In this document: positions 10,936-20,483 of the stretch, one piece after another
How the letters are laid out: each line of letters begins with the position of its first letter
How positions within the stretch are numbered: the stretch's first letter is position 1
Origin: Spirogloea muscicola
Lineage: Eukaryota; Streptophyta; Zygnematophyceae; Spirogloeales; Spirogloeaceae
Length of the DNA stretch: 22,803 nt
Reading direction: 5' to 3'
Assembly (NCBI GenBank): GCA_009602725.1
Contig: WELB01000029.1
Location: 779,892 to 802,694 of the forward strand
Notes under the pieces: model-generated
What the model saw: the letters and a program-made list of their open reading frames with translations, nothing else
What the model was told of the DNA's origin: nothing
Database searches by the model: none
Made by a program: the position numbers and the translations under genes

Positions 10936-11728
10936 GCAGGGCCGCTCCTCCCTGGCAGCCAACAAGCAGTCAAATGCTGTTGTCAACCTGGATGAACTTT
11001 CTCCTGGAACAGATTAAGCTGGATGGAGACAAGTGCAGCTTGCATAGTGCAGGAGGTAATAGTCGAAGTCATGCCAACGGGTGACCAGCAGTTATCAACC
11101 TGATGGCATCTCTAATCTCCAGTACTGTCCTCCTGTCTGTGTCGGGCCCCTGAAGAAAGCGGCAGTTCCTGCCGATGACCTCGTCTGCCGAGTAGCCGGT
11201 CATCATGCAGAAGCCCTCACTCGCGAACACGATGGGATGGTCCGTTAGGCGAGGGTCACTGCCAGAGACAGGGAGGAGCACTTGAGCTTGGCAGTTCCCG
11301 GCTGCCTGACGCAATTGCACGCAGTCTGACAAGTTAGCTGCTGCCGGACACGGCGCAGCAGTTGCAGGCTGAGGGCGACAAGAAGGTACTAGAATGCTCT
11401 CGCGAGCACAACTGCTGGTTGCACTGGCCGCAACTACTTCTTCTTAACAACGGCCGTATGCAAGGACGCCAGTAACTAGGTGCTCTTGTGGGCCAATCGC
11501 CAGCTTACGACGAGCACGACCCACACCTTCCAGCAGTCTTGACACTGGCACAGACCTGATGACGAAGTTGTACTGGTGGCGCGTGACAGCGTCAGCGACG
11601 AGGACGTCGTAAGGAACGCCCAGGCTGTTGTGCGTGCCGTTCCGAGGGGACACCGGTTTGCCAATGGCCGCCGCCGCCGCCGAGCCGCCGCCAGTCCTGG
11701 AGCTGCCCGACGCCGCGCTCACCGCCAT
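10936..11728 (-). CDS. LOV-domain blue-light photoreceptor, 5' part only
   Basis: Exons 11728-11556, 11258-11100 and 10951-10936 join in phase to encode about 116 residues. Reading through the junctions gives HQYNFVISDPRLTDHPIVFA, then SEGFCMMTGYSADEV, then GRNCRFLQGPDTDRRTVLEI, then RDAIREERPC. This is the first two-thirds of a LOV (PAS-family) domain. GRNCRFLQG holds the cysteine that forms the light-driven adduct with FMN, and the neighbouring R, FLQ and N residues are typical flavin contacts. The reading frame ends at the N and adapter at 10935, so the rest of the LOV domain and any output domain (kinase, F-box, bZIP, histidine kinase) are unknown. It is therefore not possible to say which LOV class this is. 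The proposed ATG (11728) lies antisense to the first visible homoserine dehydrogenase exon, so the true start is uncertain. Confidence 0.88.
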
Positions 11729-14194
11729 CGCCGACCTCAAGCGCTCGGGCAGGCCCCTGGCGGACCTCGATGCCGGTGCGCGCCGGGCCGTCCACCGCTG
11801 CCGCCGAGCTCTGGCTGGGCGAGCGCCGCGATTTCCGGCGGGCCGTCCGGCGCAGCTCTCGCTTGCCGGTCCTCCGGCCACTCACCTCCAGCATGGGAGC
11901 TGCCGGCGCCAGGGATTGGCGGCGTGCGGCTGCAGCACTTGGGGGCCGGCGGTGCCGCCTTGGACGACGTCCTCGCGGCCGTGCAGGCCGCCACCCCAGG
12001 TGACGCCGGCGGGCCTCCGAAGCAGGGTTCAGGTTAGGGTTTAGGTTGAAAGCCTAAACCCTAGATCCCAAATCCTTAAACTCCTGAACCTGAACCCTAA
12101 GTCCTGAACTCTAGGCCTAAATGTAAGCCCTAAATCTTAACCCTAATGTAAACACTAAAGCCTATGATATAGGAACTTAGGTCGTAAGTATCAAATGGTG
12201 TAGAATATAATGCCGGTCGCTGCCTTGAGACGCAGCCGTGCTTGAGCGGTCGTGCAGCAGCGCCTGCTCTCTGCCAGGCTGCAGCGGTCGGGGCGCCGGG
12301 CCTGGCTCCGGCTTTGTACAGGCCGGCGGCATGTCTCTCCACTACCACCTGAACCGCTTAACCCTTAAGTCCAAACCCTAAAACCCTCTCCTGATGGCGG
12401 CTGGCGTGTGGTGGCAGGCCTTGTGGTGGTGGACTGCACGGCGAGCGACGCAGTGGGCCAGCTCTGGGCCGCCGCTGCCGCGCGCGGCGCCTGCCTCGTG
12501 CTTGCCAACAAGAAGCCCCTCACTGCCGTGCTGGTTCGCCGCTGCCCCTCCTCAGCACCGACTGCGAGCAGCCCGCCGTGCCGCTCCCAGTCATTGCTGA
12601 CGGCTTGCACGCATTGTTTACAACAGGCCGTGTACGACGGCATCACTGCAGCGGGCCGCCGCTTGCGCTGCGAGTCCACGGTGAGCTCCAGCCCCTGCAA
12701 TTTACTTCTTGAGTGTGTCTTAGGATTCAGATCGTAACCCCAAGCCAGCGACGGCGCGCTGACGCTGGCCCGCCGCCATGGCAGGTGGGTGCGGGCCTGC
12801 CCATCATGGCCGCGCTGGCGCGGCTGGTCGCCGCCGGCGACCCCGTGTGCAGGATCGCCGGCCTGCTCAGTGGTGCGGGCGCGCTTCCCTGGTCGGAGCT
12901 TGCCCCTCGGCACAGGTGGCGCTATCGGCGAGCTCATGGCGGTGCCGCTTCCTCTGTGCTGCCAGGCACGCTCGGGTACGTCATGAGCGAGGTGCAGGGC
13001 GGGCGGCGCATCAGCGACGTCGTGCGGGCCGCCAGGGCGCTCGGCTTCACCGAGCCCGACCCCCGCGACGACCTCAGTGGCATGGACGTTGCCCGCAAGG
13101 TTGACATCGAAGGACATCCCCAGTCACTCCTATGAATCCTGCACCATAGTGGATCCTGCATCCTGTTGTGTGGATACCCAGGAAAGAGTGACGCGCTGAC
13201 TGGCGCTGCGCTGCAGGCGCTGATCATGGCGCGCCACCTCGGCTGGCGCATCAGCCTGGAGGACGTTGAGGTCGGTCAGCCCTCCATTCGCCCAGAGGAC
13301 GCTCGCTGACCACAGTGTGAGACTTAAGTGGCACAAATTGAGCCCTGAAGCAGAACCCTATATCTTTACATTCACGTTACATGTGCAGAATGCTCCAGGC
13401 GGTATTAAATTCTGCTGAATGCACCAGCCTCAAATGCGAAGGCCTGACCTGGTTCATGGACGGCGCACTGCGTGGCAGGTGGAGAGCCTGTATGACAGCA
13501 GCATGGACCCAGCTCGAATGCCCCTGGACCGCTTCATGGAGGACGGCCTGAGCACCTTGGACGAGAGCTTTGCACGCCGTGCAGAGGCGGCGCAGACCCG
13601 GGGCTGCGTCCTCAGATACCTGGCGAGCATCGAGGGCGGCAGGTGCAATCACGGCCACCAGCGCAAATTGAGTGTGCAAGCTCTGCCACAATCCGTCACA
13701 TACAAATGGCAGACGCATCTGAGCTTGCCATTGCAGCAGGCGGCCACTTCATGACAAGACCTAGCTTGGATGCGGCTGTTGGCCAGGTGCTGCGTAGGCG
13801 TAATGGAGGTCCTTGTGTCCAGCCCCCTAGGGCTGCTGCGCGGCAGCGACAACTTGGTGCGCAGCCCGCCCCCTCTTTGCCAACATTGCGCCTCTGTGCA
13901 CCACCTCTGACCACTACCTGCGCCACCAAAATTGGAGGCAGATGTCTGCCTCCATGCATGCTTCAAGAGTGTTGTGTTAGCTGCTCCACTTGTAATTATT
14001 TGTAATACACGTGCAACTGGGTGCTGTGCTCTAACAGGCAGGCACTTCTTTTCCTTTGTCAGGTGGAGATTTGGTCGAGCTGCTACCAAACGACGCCACT
14101 GGTCATCCAGGGTGCCGGTGCCGGCGACAAAACCACAGCTGCTGGCGTGCTCGCTGACATCCTCGATCTCCAAGACCTCTTTGCGGTGCGCTGA
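11664..14194 (+). CDS. Homoserine dehydrogenase, monofunctional, N-terminus missing
   Basis: Reduces aspartate 4-semialdehyde to homoserine with NAD(P)H, on the route to threonine, methionine and isoleucine. Exons: 11664-11775, 11913-11999, 12418-12527, 12627-12680, 12785-12872, 12966-13099, 13217-13270, 13479-13642, 13787-13856, 14063-14194. All phases agree and give 334 residues. Signatures in order: VVVDCTASDAV, LANKKPLT (conserved lysine), LRCESTVGAGLPIM, GTLGYVMSEV, FTEPDPRDDLSGMDVARK (catalytic Asp/Lys block), VESLYDSSMDP, SPLGLLRGSDNL and PLVIQGAGAGDKTTAAGVLAD. The order and spacing match the plant and yeast monofunctional type; there is no aspartate kinase domain. The protein begins near LPDAALTAIADLKRSGRPL, so roughly 50 N-terminal residues with the GxGxxG dinucleotide-binding loop are absent. 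The ATG at 11664 may only be internal; an acceptor-like AG at 11693-11694 would suit a missing upstream exon. I found no GxGxxG exon on this strand back to 10936. Confidence 0.93.
12001..12417 (+). repeat. Degenerate telomere-like repeats in a homoserine dehydrogenase intron
   Basis: The third visible intron contains TTAGGGTTTAGG (from 12034) that switches to CCTAAACCCTAG, followed by diverged CCCTAA units to about 12170. Another short block, CCAAACCCTAAAACCC, stands near 12372-12387. GGGTTTAGG (12037-12045) and CCTAAACCC (12053-12061) form a perfect 9-bp inverted repeat with a 7-nt loop, so the telomeric units meet head to head. The intron borders fit the flanking coding phase exactly. Confidence 0.8.
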
Positions 14195-15282
14195 GATTCA
14201 TTTCCTGGCAGCCAACGAGCTGCTTCCTCTTCCCTATCAGGGTCTTTGGTAGAGGCTCTTACCCCGCAGTCAGCTGAGACACACCTACTAGAAATCAAGG
14301 CACTTGAGACAGGCGACAAAGCTCACTCCAAGATTCTGCTATGGCGAGCTATGGGCATCAGAGATCTCTGGCTATCTGCTTTGGCTGCTATGTTACCATC
14401 ATGAGCGCTGATCATATACCCGTGGGCCCACTGAAGCAGCATCGAAACCCAGTTGCTGCTTCACTAGAGCAACAAGTCGACCTCTCCAGGAGCCGCTCAT
14501 TGGAAACTTGATCTTAGAAGAGTATTCCTGAGGCCCCGCTGAGGGCAAAAGCGGCAGGAAGCGTTGCCGGGCTTGCAAGCATTGCAGCCCTGCGTTCACA
14601 TCTCTCTGCTGCAAAATCAGGAGCCCTCCACATGCTAGCACCTACCTTCCTTCTCCTCGTCAAAAGACTCAAGACTTGACCCTAGCAAGCTCGAACTGTG
14701 CTCCATATGGGTCTTCTTGGCATGCCATCTCTTTCGTCTGGACCACAACATGCATACTTCGACCCCAACTTCCAACCTCTTCACAGTGACCTGGAGATGT
14801 TGAGCCTAATGAAATAGAGTTGGGGTCTGGCTTTTGAAGTCAAAGGGTCAGTGCTCAGTGCTGTAATGCAGAGTCCCTAAACCTGGGCTTACAGATTGCT
14901 GCTTGCTCAGTTGAGCTTTGCCAGAGTGGTATCCCCCTGTGCCCACCTGCGTTGTCTGCCAGTGTGCAAGGTCGCAGCATACCTCGGCAGGTCCAATTTG
15001 GCAGGTGTGCTTGGTACCTAAGAACTGACTGCCCAGCCTGCAGTCTGCGGTTAACGAGGCTATAACCTTGAAGGATTTACCAGCCCCTGCTACTCAGTTC
15101 ATATTGAGAATGCGGAGGCCATACCAGCATTGGCGAATACATCCTGTACGGCACATGCCATTCCAGCAAGTCATTGAGCGAGACCACGTCCTAAAGTTTA
15201 TGGTCACCCGGCAGAACGATGTCTCTTAGCAGCAAGTAAGCCTCAGAGCTTGCAAAGCTGAGCCAGACCAAGAAGACAAAGA
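14195..15282. other. Convergent 3' intergenic region
   Basis: This is the gap between the homoserine dehydrogenase stop (+) and the PIN gene stop (-). No ORF here has recognisable content, and I see no tRNA-like or repeat structure. TGTAA, the usual chlorophyte polyadenylation signal, occurs on the + strand at 14862-14866 and on the - strand at 14889-14893. They suit the two converging transcripts, but a 5-mer is weak evidence. Confidence 0.5.
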
Positions 15283-18075
15283 TCAAGTCATGACCCTACG
15301 TGTCAGGACTCTCTGCCCAGAGGGCTTGCGCTGCTTCTGCTCTGAGGACTCAGGCACAGGTGGTGCTTCAGAGGGAGCGTAGGAATGGCTTGGTCTTGGT
15401 AGAGTGGCATTCAGGTACTCCAGCAGTGATACAGCCTTCAGCTGGTGTATCATTGCCTTGACCTGCAGAGCATGGGGTCAAGCGATTCTCATATTAGGAC
15501 CTGCTGCTAGAAAGCCAGGCTGCTAGTGCTTGTTTGCACAGTCCCCGTTATTCTCTTCAGGCATTTGGCATGCTTCCAGCAAGTCCGCAACTTGTGCTGC
15601 CTGCAAGGATCACTGACAACTCTGATACTGCAACAGAGACGATGACATTGATAACAAGGACGGCACTCAGTGTAATGAAATGTACAAAAATGTGCATGGG
15701 TGCAACAAGGACACCTAGACTGCACAACTACAAACCATTTATCCAGAAAGCCACGTGCAGATGCAGAAGGCTCAATGACCACTGCAAAAAGCATGGCATG
15801 CTACCTGAAGGGCCTTGTCATTTGTAAGTAGGGTAACGGCTCCGTGAGCTGCAAAATGCAGACAGCACTCAACAATAGCATCGTCTGCTTGTTTCAGTCC
15901 TCGTGTTTGGGCAATCACCTCCCTCCTCCAGGTGCGTACGCAAGAGCCCTCGTCAGTGCTTGAGCTGCCAAGATCCAAAGTAGAGTTTGTGCAGGTCAGA
16001 GCTTCCTGGAGCCAATGCAAGAAGCCGCATCCACAATGTTGTTTGCTCTACAACCCAAGTTGTACATTGATACAACTTGTGCATGAAGGTGGCAGACTCA
16101 GTGCGGATTGCTTTCATAAGACTGCCTGCTACCTTGAGCTTGAACAAAGCCATCCAAGGACTCAATGAAATCACTGAACAAGTGTGTAACAACTCTGACT
16201 AATGAAAATCTAAACAGACTGCAGTCATGACTTTTTCCATATTCTAGCCGTCAGAATGATACCTGCTGCTACTATCATTTGCATGGCTGTCTGACATGAA
16301 ATCGTGCCGACCTGCACAGAGTTGCTGTCAGCAAAGATAGTACTTGGAGCTTTTGCTAGCAATCAAAATGAGTATTACGTATCAAAGTGCCCTACGCTTG
16401 AGCAGAGGTGAGCAGGATACTTCATCAGGGTGGTATTGAGATTGAGAAGTGAGCACCTTGTACAAGGCAGCGGAGCTCTGTGCGTTGCTGGCCCCTGAGC
16501 CAGCCAGCACCTCCTGCCATTTGCTGAGCAAGGTACCGGACCGACTGTGCACGCAGAACACGGAAAGCCGTGTCCTCATTATTGTCTCATTCATCAATTT
16601 GGTGTGACCTGAGAATACTGAGGGATGGTGCAGACAAAAACTGCTTGTAATTGAACATGAGGAAATTTCTAAAATACCAACATGGAAAGACACAAAAAGC
16701 CAGCTTAGAAATACATATGAGACTACTGGGCAACCTGCAGGAGCTCGTACTTCTAGTGGCTATCTCACCTTGCGAGCAGCAAATGCTGTGCTCTTGTCGG
16801 CATTCTGCTGCAGCCCGTCAAGTTCCTCCAGCACTGAAAAGAAATTCATAGATGTATACAGTCACATGATAACAATGAATGTGAAATTTAATAGGAACTT
16901 CTCGAATTACTGAGATACTTCCTGGCTGAATGTTGTTGCATTATTGTAGACATTTTCCTTGCAAAATAGGCCACAGAAATCTATCCGAAAGTACTCAAGC
17001 TAGTGCAGATTACCTTATAGAGGAAAGTCTGGTTGCTCAAGCTAGATAGAAATCGATTAGACAGAGTGTCGTACACAGGTGCAGGTACTCTTTGACTCAT
17101 ATGGTCAATGATGCATCAATGCTTACCAGCCAAAGGCACAATGGTCTGCACCCTTTCCAAGTCCTTCAGGAGTAGGACATGCCGAAAGTGTCGCAAGTAA
17201 CAGTTGGTATCAGGGACCACGAATGTTGTCCTTGGAGTGGTAGGAGGCATCTGCACTGGTCTGGCTGCTCTGGAGGCCTGCTGACTCTTGACACGCCTGG
17301 GCTCGGAGACTGTATGTGAGACTCTTGCAGCACCCCGTCTTCCCACGTTCACAGGCACAACAGCTCCTGTAGCGTCCTTAGGCATCTCACCTTTGGTGCC
17401 TTCCAACTTTGCTCCAACCTCTGCGACTGGCCTATCAATGCGCCGCCGCTGCTGCATTGGCTGCGGAGCAGCAACGTGCTCTGGATTGCTCAAATGGGCA
17501 GGACTGCCCTTGAGCTGTGTAGTAACCTCTTGAGCACTGGCAGGGACTCGCATATCCATCAAGGGGTTGTCAAGTATTTGCAGCTGCGACTTCAGGTGGA
17601 GGTTGACCTTGCCAAATTCAGCAGCCTCGGGCAAAGGGAGGCCAGTAAGCAACTGGCGTGAATGATCTGCTCCTTCACAAGAGGCAGGTGGCTGCTCCTC
17701 ACTGACCATTGACTGTGCCGACATGTCAAGGCTCGCGCTTCCGAGCTTCCTCGTGGCTGGAGGAAGTTTGACGCTGACGCGGCCTGCGGGCGCCTGCCAT
17801 TCTGCAGTCTCCTTCATTCCCAAGCTTCCGACAAACTTGCATGCATCCCTGCTACCTGGAGCAGCCACCTTGGACGGTTCCGTTGCTTGCTCACGCAGGA
17901 CGGCCTTGCTCCGCAGAGCCTCGAGAACAGCGTTCTTTTGCGTGTCCAAGTCGCGCCCCTGCAACAGCTCTGCCAAAGTGACCTCCTGCTGCCTCAACTC
18001 CTTCTGAAGCTTCTCCATAGCCTCCTCACTCCGCATTCTCTGCTTGGCAGGAACGCGAGCCAAGAAACTAATCAT
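15283..18075 (-). CDS. PIN-domain endoribonuclease, SWT1-like
   Basis: Exons 18075-17127, 16833-16769, about 16585-16457, 16005-15805 and 15462-15283 give about 507 residues. The N-terminus (residues 10-60) is a charged, coiled-coil-like segment. A poorly conserved linker follows, then a PIN fold built from four exons: FVVPDTNCYLRHFRHVLLL (first acidic residue), VLEELDGLQQNADKSTAFAA, LKQADDAIVECCLHFAAHGA and TLLTNDKALQVKAMI. The conserved acidic residues that hold the metal in PIN nucleases are all visible. The layout, late PIN domain with DTN, ELDGL, DD-I and TNDK blocks, resembles SWT1-type nuclear RNA surveillance nucleases. A related PINc protein of the EST1/SMG6 type is an alternative. 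The third exon's acceptor is uncertain: the best-looking AG (before 16608) breaks phase, while a weaker AG before 16585 keeps it. Confidence 0.75.
16056..16079. repeat. Perfect inverted repeat in a PIN-gene intron
   Basis: CAAGTTGTA and TACAACTTG flank a 6-nt loop, giving a 9-bp stem. It lies in the intron between the third and fourth PIN exons. No function can be assigned. Confidence 0.5.
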
Positions 18076-18265
18076 GCCTTCTCCTTACAACATGACCGCA
18101 GCACGCTAAGTAATGCAAAATACAACTCTGCATTAAGATCATGGAAAAGAGGCTATGTGCATTGCTGGACACTTTCCTTCAGAGGCGCAATGCACCCTTA
18201 TACCCATCAAGGTAAGCAGCACGGACTTGAATGAGAGAGGACCGGAGCGTTGCATATGGACCATG

Positions 18266-19276
18266 TCACAGTACCTGCTTGTCCGCAACTGAGATGAGCT
18301 CCTGAAGGTTCTCCATGACCTCGCGGCGCCTCCTCGCGACCAGCCCCGTGCCCACAGCGCCGAAGAGAAAGGCAGCTTCCAGCCACGCAGAAGGCCTGAG
18401 CAGAATCGTCAGGCACTCCCTCCCGCCACAGCCGCTCCTGAGCTTCCGCGTCAGAGTGACGACAGGGTCGCCAGACTCTGTCCAACCTTCGCCAACCGCA
18501 ACAGATGCCAACTGGTAGTCGTTCGAGGACGAAGGGACGAGTCCACCGCTCTTCTGCACCTGGCTGACCAGCAGAGGAGGTGCTCCTGCCGAGGCCAGAC
18601 CACGGGCATTGCCATGCTGAGCCATGGACCCGGGCCGTGCTTGCCATGCGGCAAACTCTTCATTGGTCGGCCCAATGGTAGGCAGCCAGATGCCAGCCTG
18701 TGCCGGCGGGGCTGCTTCACTGAGCAGCGCAGCTGCCACAATACCAACTGCTGCACCGGCGCAGAGCCTCATGCAGATACTAGTCAGCGGCAAGCCACTA
18801 GTTGCAGCGCTTGCATCAACCCCAGGATGTCCGTCGGCCTCCGGTGGTTGGCAAGGACGCGCCTGGGACCTCACACAGCCCTGCGCTCGCTGGCAGTGCA
18901 TGTCACTGCGGTTGGCTCTCGCAGATACTGCACATAAAAAGATGTAGTTGTGCATTAGATGTCTGAGACCAGTCGAAGTGATGACAGCGTTAACAATCTT
19001 ACCAAGTCCTTGCAGAAGCAATGAATTTATGATCCTGAAGCTGCTGTTCCGTGCTTGTGTCTGAACATAGCGGATACATGAAGTTACAATGTACGGTCTG
19101 AGGCGACGAGATTACATACCTCCTTGGACAGGCGTGGACGGCCGCAGCTTGACGGCAGAGGCATGCGACGGGGCAAGGCCTGACGGAGTCCTGGCCTCGC
19201 TTCCAGCAGCGAGACGGTGGCGCTCTCTCAACGACCCTTTGAATGGCGAGGCGGCTGACGTGGAAGCGGACATCAT
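18266..19276 (-). CDS. Predicted thylakoid protein of unknown function
   Basis: Exons 19276-19120 and 18927-18266, joined in phase (GTATGT donor, TGTGCAG acceptor), give 272 residues. Residues 1 to about 100 are rich in Ser, Ala and Arg and poor in acidic residues, as in a chloroplast transit peptide. Residues 105-122 form a hydrophobic segment ending in PPAQA-G (cleavage after about 130), which resembles a thylakoid-lumen transfer signal. The mature part starts GIWLPTIGPTNEEFAAWQ and includes LRSGCGGRECLTI. It ends with a likely membrane helix (about 234-250) followed by ARRRREV, a stromal positive-inside flank. I infer a lumenal domain with one C-terminal anchor, or a two-span protein if the first segment is not cut. 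I do not recognise the family. The last codons before the stop, CAG GTACTG TGA, could instead be a splice donor, but little room remains before the PIN gene. Confidence 0.62.
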
Positions 19277-19448
19277 GCTGGCACCACCACGAGCTCCTTG
19301 CCAACTAGCGCACGACGTCGAGAGGCTCGTAGCCAAGCGGAGCAGCACACGGCGGGTCCTGAGATGTGCCCCCGGTCAGGGCCCCCAGGGACGGGTACGC
19401 CGTCGGCAAGAGGCCCTGCCGGCAAGCAAGCGCCGCATTGGCGCGCTC

Positions 19449-19483
19449 TCGCTCCGAGCGAGGTCGGAGCGACGCTCCGAGCG
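19449..19483. repeat. Cluster of GC-rich palindromes
   Basis: TCGGAGCGACGCTCCGA at 19464-19480 is a perfect inverted repeat around a central A. Just to its left, TCGCTCCGAGCGA (19449-19461) has 5-bp arms around CCG. The same CGCTCCGAGCG core recurs across the cluster, upstream of the thylakoid-protein gene. Confidence 0.55.
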
Positions 19484-19707
19484 ACTCCCCGGGCCTGCGG
19501 GCGCAGCAGTGGACAGCTCCACCACGAGCTCCTCCAAGAGCTAGCTATTCCAGGCTGGCAAGCTTGAGGTGCCGCAGTTGTGCTCCGCTCCAACACAGCG
19601 CCGCAGCACATGCGACAAAGAGCTGCGGTGCGAAGTGCCGCGCATGCAGTGGACGAGACTGCACGAAGCGGGCCGCTATCGATGTCGACGACGGCAGCGG
19701 CAAGGAA

Positions 19708-19772
19708 GCTGCGGCTGCGGCGGCGGCGGCGGCGGCGGCGGCAGCGACTGCGGCGGCGGCTGCGGCGGCTGC
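19708..19772. repeat. GCG/GCC triplet repeat
   Basis: Long imperfect runs of GCG triplets read as polyalanine, polyglycine or polyproline depending on the frame. Such repeats make every frame open and do not show coding by themselves. Confidence 0.7.
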
Positions 19773-20483
19773 AGGAAGGGCACCCTCGGCAGGCGGAGAC
19801 CCCATTCACATACGTGTAGTATTTGCCACGTCGAAAGGCGGGTTGAGATCGGTCTGTCGAGCATGCAATCAGGACCCAGCACAAATCCAGGTCAGATTCC
19901 ATGAGCACACTTACAGATTACGCGCCCCCGAAAGGCAGCCGTGTGCTGCACCGCGGCTCGCTCGCGGCCGCCACGTGTGCACCACGGGGGGATTGGGCTG
20001 CGGGGGGGGGGGTAGCCAGAATCTGGAGATGGGCTGTCTCTTCTTGTTCTCTGGAAAGTAATGCGTACCATTGGAGGATCCTTTGAGACCGTCCGGACAT
20101 GAAGGCTGTTGTTCCTCTTCAAGCGCCACGCCGTCGCTGCTCACGACGCTTTTCGTACGTCTCCAGGCAAGAATGGTCCGGGAGATTGACCATGCTGGTT
20201 CCGAACATTACCGGATTTGTAGTTCTGGTACCTTGGATCTGCTGGTCCGCCGCATCAACTCTGAAAGCGCGAGCCTGCCCAGTTCATTGATTTCAATCAT
20301 CTACAATCGAACAGGGAATTAGCAGATTACTTTGATATTGCCGGCTAGGGCGTCCCCGGCGGCGGCGGCGCAGATCGCGGCGTCCGTCGCGGCGGGGACG
20401 GCGGCGCGAGCTGCGGAGCCAAGACCAGCGCCAACGGCTCGCCCACACGTCTGCGCCGCAGCTCGTCGGGGGACCCGGCTGCG

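Larger units (their letters stand above)
19277..20483. other. GC-rich low-complexity region without a supported gene
   Basis: This lies between two divergent genes and probably holds both promoters. It contains GC-rich palindromes (19449-19483), a GCG triplet run (about 19708-19772) and a run of 11 G (20002-20012). An ORF of about 230 codons on the + strand from 19366 includes a polyalanine run, but it has no recognisable domain or convincing splice partners. An unrecognised gene cannot be excluded. Confidence 0.45.

Noticed and set aside
12034-12390. A true chromosome end
   Set aside because: Telomeric units are diverged, inverted and enclosed by an intron whose borders keep the homoserine dehydrogenase frame.
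12365-13117. Minus-strand ORF of 250 codons opposite homoserine dehydrogenase
   Set aside because: It is antisense to several conserved homoserine dehydrogenase exons and has no recognisable content.
20002-20012. Run of 11 G bases as a quadruplex or frameshift site
   Set aside because: A lone homopolymer is not a four-tract quadruplex, and its length is unreliable in short-read assemblies; no supported gene crosses it.
19366-20061. Plus-strand ORF of about 230 codons with polyalanine
   Set aside because: The openness is explained by the GCG repeat; no domain, no conserved motif and no splice partners were found. Kept only as an open question in the region entry.
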